Assembly: GCA_026770595.1 (NCBI GenBank)
Contig: MU634606.1
Coordinates: 1 to 11,152, forward strand
DNA length: 11,152 nucleotides
Source of the DNA: Ochromonadaceae sp. CCMP2298
Taxonomy: Eukaryota; Sar; Synurophyceae; Ochromonadales; Ochromonadaceae
Reading direction: 5' to 3'
Position numbers and translations under genes: made by a program
Shown here: one piece after another, positions 8,416 to 11,152 of the stretch
Numbering within the stretch: position 1 is the stretch's first letter
Layout of the letters: the number at the start of each line of letters is the position of its first letter
The notes under the pieces: generated by a model
The model's database searches: none
What the model saw: only the letters and a program-made list of their open reading frames with translations
Told to the model about the DNA's origin: nothing

Positions 8416-8967
8416 CTACACAGCATGCCCGCTGATGCAAGACAGGTCCATGCAGTATCTGTCGCCGCTATCGTCCGCCAGATTCGTCCCCAAGTATGTC
8501 CCGCACGACGAGTACACCTCAACCATGCCTTTATCGGTCACGTTCGTGTACAGAGCCGATATGACTTCCTTCGAGCGAAAACTCGGCCAGCCGTGCTCCG
8601 AGGTCTCCGCCACCCACTCTTCAAAGGATCTGCCGACAGGTGCTTGGAAGAGCGGCACTCCGCAGACAGAGTCGTAGAATGTAGTAACACCGGACGAATC
8701 CACCTTTTTAAATAGGCTGACGTCCGGAAACTTGTAAAACCCGTTAGGCTCAGCATAGGCACGATAAGCCACGTCACAGCACACTGCGTCGGGTAGGGGT
8801 TCATCAGCCGATCCATTCGGAAGCCCAACATCGGCAGTCGAGTAAAGCCCTACGTTGTACATAAGGTCGTCCTGGACAGGCCCCGAGCATGTCGACTCGT
8901 ACCCGGCTGATGTGCCGAGGAATGCCACGAATAAGGATGTGACGACGAATAAGGATAAGGACAGCAT
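8416..8967 (-). CDS. Small secreted MsrB-like (methionine-R-sulfoxide reductase fold) protein
   Basis: The 183-residue model starts at the ATG at 8967-8965; the longer frame upstream begins with GTG and delays the signal peptide by 32 residues, so I reject it. Residues 1-20 form a signal peptide. Later sequence follows the MsrB order: CGVPLF (102-107), HGWPSF (125-130), SSCGTYLG (153-160), then GDRYC (168-172), where C172 matches the catalytic Cys of MsrB. Differences: each of the two zinc CxxC pairs keeps only its second Cys (C102, C155), the usual HLGH becomes YLGT, and the Asn after RYC-x is Asp. A preceding region with PDAVCCD and FPDVSLFKK is not part of bacterial MsrB. N-glycosylation sequons at N51 and N142 fit secretion. 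It may be an extracellular redox or structural derivative rather than an active reductase. The call rests on motifs only. Confidence 0.75.
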   Translation of the reverse strand: MLSLSLFVVTSLFVAFLGTSAGYESTCSGPVQDDLMYNVGLYSTADVGLPNGSADEPLPDAVCCDVAYRAYAEPNGFYKFPDVSLFKKVDSSGVTTFYDSVCGVPLFQAPVGRSFEEWVAETSEHGWPSFRSKEVISALYTNVTDKGMVEVYSSCGTYLGTNLADDSGDRYCMDLSCISGHAV

Positions 8968-9384
8968 CGGTGCGAACGAAATGGCCCGCGGAGGATAAGT
9001 GCGCAGGATCTGGCTTCTATCTGCTGCCTCCTCGAACGAGCGGTGAAGTATGACACTAGTCACTAGCGTAAGTAGAATCTCTGAGATGGCTTCAGAATAT
9101 TGGTTCCTAAGTTACTGTAGCCAAACTCCTGGAACTAGTCTCCAGGGTCTCCTTGATGGGAAGGATCCTCCCTCTCCTCTCTCCCCTATTTTCTTCCACA
9201 TTTGGAATGGGCAATTAATTTCAAAACCCCCTCCTGGACCGGCATTTTCACACTGACGCACGGCGAGAGAAAGAACAGCGGAAGCGTGCATCCCGCATCC
9301 GATAACCTGATAAAGCGATCCCTTCATCACCTCTCTCATAAAAATCCCGAGACACATCCTTTCCTCCTACTGACGTTCTCCACC
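8968..9384. promoter_or_regulatory. Divergent intergenic region, MsrB-like / CIA30-like
   Basis: This is the shared upstream region of two divergent genes that both encode signal-peptide proteins. A pyrimidine-rich stretch (9165-9200) and an AT-rich TATA-like run CATAAAAAT (about 9337-9345, some 40 nt before the CIA30-like ATG) are visible. The open frames entering from the flanks lack recognisable content. No RNA gene is seen. Confidence 0.4.
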
Positions 9385-10232
9385 ATGCAGTCTGTCTTCT
9401 TCCTCGCCATCCTGGCGCTCATCATCTGCAGCGCTGTCGCGTCCGACACCGTCGACCTCGTTACCTTTGACGGATCTAAGGACTCCGAAGTGCGGAGATG
9501 GTCTCTTACCAACGACCCCGTTATGGGCGGCGTGTCCAATGTACGACCTTGTTATGATGACTTATTGACGTGCACGATCCCCGTCATGTATGCAACCCAT
9601 TCTGACATGCTGCAAAATTCTTGCCGTTCGCCGTTTTTTAGAGCACGTGGACTGTCGAGGAAGAGAAGCAGCAAGGTCACTGGGTTGGAGGCGTTGAGAT
9701 CGTGCCATCGCTTGCTGCTCCCGGGTAAACTTCCACTCCATCCCGCTTCCTCCTCCTCGGTTTCATCCCCCGCATCCCCCCCTCTTTCATCTAACGTGCA
9801 CGATTCACACCAAACCACCCCCTTTCCCCTAGGTTCTGCAACCTGATGACGAACGTAGGGGAGTGGCCCTCGGCCTCCGGCTACACTCACATGGTCATTA
9901 CCGCCAAGTCCACGCTCCCCTACTTGGGCTTCAAGTTCAGCTTCGGCGCCGACACGCTCAACCTGCAGTTCAAGTGCTTCAAAGCAGACTTCGTGATGCA
10001 GAGCACCGGCGAGTGGGAGCAGATCTACATCCCCATGACGGAGTTCAGCAACAACTGGTCGTCCTACACTGGCGAGCCCATCGTGAAGTGCTCCGACGAC
10101 CCCTCAGTGTGCCCCACTGACTCGAACCTGGAAGACATCAAGCAGATCGGCTTCTGGATGGAGGGCGCCGAGGGCGACTTCGATTTCACGCTGAAGTCGG
10201 TGCAGGCCGGATTCGCGCCTGAGAAGAAGTAA
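9385..10232 (+). CDS. Secreted CIA30/NDUFAF1-like protein
   Basis: Exons are 9385-9540, 9642-9724 and 9833-10232, with introns of 101 nt (GTACGA...TTTTAG, phase 0) and 108 nt (GTAAAC...CCCTAG, phase 2), giving 212 residues. Residues 1-20 are a clear signal peptide (hydrophobic core, ending AVAS before D21). The CIA30 family hallmark follows: a short lead with VDLVTFDG, then W39 and NDPVMGGVS (43-51). After splicing come STWTVEEE, HWVGGVEIVPSLAAPGFCNL, and a beta-sandwich-like C-terminal half with FSFGADTLNLQFKCF and the ending FDFTLKSVQAGF. The best-known member, NDUFAF1, assembles respiratory complex I in mitochondria, but this copy has an ER-type signal peptide, four or more lumenal Cys and a sequon at N154, so it is more likely secreted or retained in the endomembrane system with an unknown role. 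The unspliced frame from 9202 to 9846 reads through both introns and is not the product. Confidence 0.86.
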
Positions 10233-10749
10233 ATGGAGTCGATATTTGGTATTTTGCTGAAGAGGCACCGGTAGTTTGTTATTTACGTAGGGGCGCTATT
10301 TACCATATCGCGTCTCTTCGACTGGTACAAGAACTTTTCCGCAACCGCGACACCGTAATTGTGCATCGCCGTACGTTACCTCCAATCAGCATAACTTAAA
10401 TTCAGTTAAGTTAAGTTAATTGAAGCATACAGTAGTAATGCATCTCCCATGCCTTGAATACAAGGGCAAGATTTTCCATAAATTTCACCCAAATCTTGTG
10501 TGTGGGTTTTGATGCAAACTTTGTATGAAAAATGGGGGGGAAAATATTATGGGACAAAAGGGCTAAAGTTAGTTCTTCTTTGGCCACTTTTTGCCCTTGC
10601 ACGTTGCAGCAGTGGTGATGCATTAACGCTGGCCGTGGCCATCTACTTTTGCAACCCAGCACACAACTCAAGCTACCGAAAGAGGAGGGGTTCGACACCA
10701 GCCCTCAGTTGCTCTTGTACTTGATCCCTTCGCGCCTCCTCGTTATAAA
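10233..10749. other. Intergenic region, CIA30-like 3' end to uL10 promoter
   Basis: The genes on both sides read rightward, so this holds the CIA30-like 3' UTR and the uL10 promoter. It contains one AT-rich inverted repeat (annotated separately). Two opposing open frames of 74 and 95 codons around 10411-10724 have no recognisable content. A stretch near 10686 resembles a tRNA T-loop, but no cloverleaf can be drawn around it. Confidence 0.5.
10392..10419. repeat. AT-rich 8-bp hairpin overlapping three GTTAA repeats
   Basis: TAACTTAA (10392-10399) and TTAAGTTA (10406-10413) are perfect inverted repeats around a 6-nt loop. The right arm is part of three tandem GTTAA units (10405-10419). There is no GC in the stem beyond one pair, so an RNA hairpin would be weak. 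Its position about 170 nt after the CIA30-like stop fits a 3' UTR or a spacer element. Confidence 0.7.
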
Positions 10750-11152
10750 ATGCTGAAGGTTGTTCTCCTGTTCGTGGCGACCATCGCATGCGCCCTGGCA
10801 TTCGCCCAGATCGGCACCATCAGATCTCGCTCTGTAAGTTCTAGCCCGAGCGTAGAATTCGCCCGATTATTTGTCTTTTGCTTGCCATTGTCGTTGCGCT
10901 GCTAATGCAGCAATCCTCCTCTATCTGCCTCGCAAATAGACGATCGTGATGGGCACTGCTCCTAAACCCTCGGGCTTTTGCTCCACGCGCGAGGGCAAGG
11001 AAAAAATTCTGGCGAGAACTAAGTCTTTGCTGAGCACCAGCTCTATGGTGATCACTATTCCTTTTGAGGGTGTCTCAAAGGAGCAGACGGATATGCTCAG
11101 GAAGTCCCTGCCGGAGGAGGTCACTGCGTCGATAGTGAAGAACTCACTCATG
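10750..11152 (+). CDS. rpl10: Plastid-targeted large-subunit ribosomal protein uL10, 5' part
   Basis: uL10 anchors the L7/L12 stalk on the large ribosomal subunit. Exons are 10750-10833 and 10940 to the window end, with a 106-nt phase-0 intron (GTAAGT...AAATAG); 99 residues are visible and the gene is cut by the window edge. Residues 1-17 are a signal peptide ending CALA, followed by F18-A19-Q20: the bipartite plastid presequence with Phe at +1. A short Arg/Ser stretch (IRSRS) completes the likely transit peptide. The mature part begins around TREGKEKILARTKSLL and continues with MVITIPFEGVSKEQTDMLRKSL and SIVKNSLM, the uL10 N-terminal pattern (the family's helix, the 'GL' strand segment, then VxKNTLL). 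The intron falls at the boundary between presequence and mature protein. Mitochondrial uL10 is the alternative, but the signal peptide argues against it. Confidence 0.85.

Noticed and set aside
9202-9846. 214-codon plus-strand frame over the CIA30-like gene
   Set aside because: It starts in the upstream spacer and reads through two introns; only residues encoded by 9385-9540 are in the true frame.
10680-10705. GGTTCGACACC resembling a tRNA T-arm
   Set aside because: The stem does not pair over five bases and no acceptor, D or anticodon arm can be placed upstream.
10743-10752. TTATAAAATG at the uL10 start, looking like a TATA box
   Set aside because: It overlaps the start codon, leaving no room for a transcription start; better read as an A-rich translation context.
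1-11152. Mobile elements, CRISPR arrays, phage or viral genes, defence islands
   Set aside because: No direct-repeat arrays, terminal repeats, transposase, integrase or structural virus motifs were seen on either strand; all supported genes are cellular algal genes.

Overview
The window is nuclear DNA from a unicellular alga with a complex, red-algal-derived plastid, most likely a photosynthetic stramenopile (ochrophyte); a haptophyte cannot be excluded. The grounds are: short GT-AG introns (82-119 nt), a mix of mitochondrial and plastid housekeeping genes, and two proteins (5423-6418 minus and 10750-11152 plus) that begin with a secretory signal peptide followed directly by Phe, the ASAFAP-type bipartite plastid address of these lineages. 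Genes are densely packed and alternate in strand. There is no sign of a mobile element, virus, CRISPR array or horizontally acquired island.

Layout, left to right: (1) mitochondrial proline dehydrogenase with an inserted EF-hand pair (249-1841, +, one exon). (2) A Golgi-type type II membrane sulfotransferase-like protein (2190-4148, -) whose last two small exons add a C-terminal PAN/Apple domain. (3) Mitochondrial ribosomal protein bL19 (4716-5271, +, one intron). (4) An unrecognised plastid-targeted protein with two membrane segments (5423-6418, -). (5) A PTEN-type phosphoinositide phosphatase with a cysteine-string N-terminus (6876-8293, +, one intron). (6) A small secreted MsrB-like protein (8416-8967, -). 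(7) A secreted CIA30/NDUFAF1-like protein (9385-10232, +, two introns). (8) The 5' end of a plastid-targeted ribosomal protein uL10 (10750 to the window edge, +, one intron).

The genes do not form an operon or one pathway. Neighbours are arranged as convergent pairs (1/2, 3/4, 5/6) separated by 122-348 bp and divergent pairs (2/3, 4/5, 6/7) sharing 417-567 bp promoter regions. By destination they split into mitochondrion (proline dehydrogenase, bL19), plastid (uL10, the unknown membrane protein), secretory pathway (sulfotransferase, MsrB-like, CIA30-like) and cytosol/membrane signalling (PTEN).

The main content that continuous reading frames hide is in the spliced models. Splicing extends the sulfotransferase into a full PAN domain, joins the two halves of bL19m, completes the PTEN tail, and joins three exons of the CIA30-like gene and two of uL10. 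The points most worth following up are the sulfotransferase-PAN architecture, the EF-hand proline dehydrogenase, the Cys-rich PTEN N-terminus with its Ala in the catalytic loop, and the MsrB-like protein that has lost one cysteine from each zinc-binding pair.
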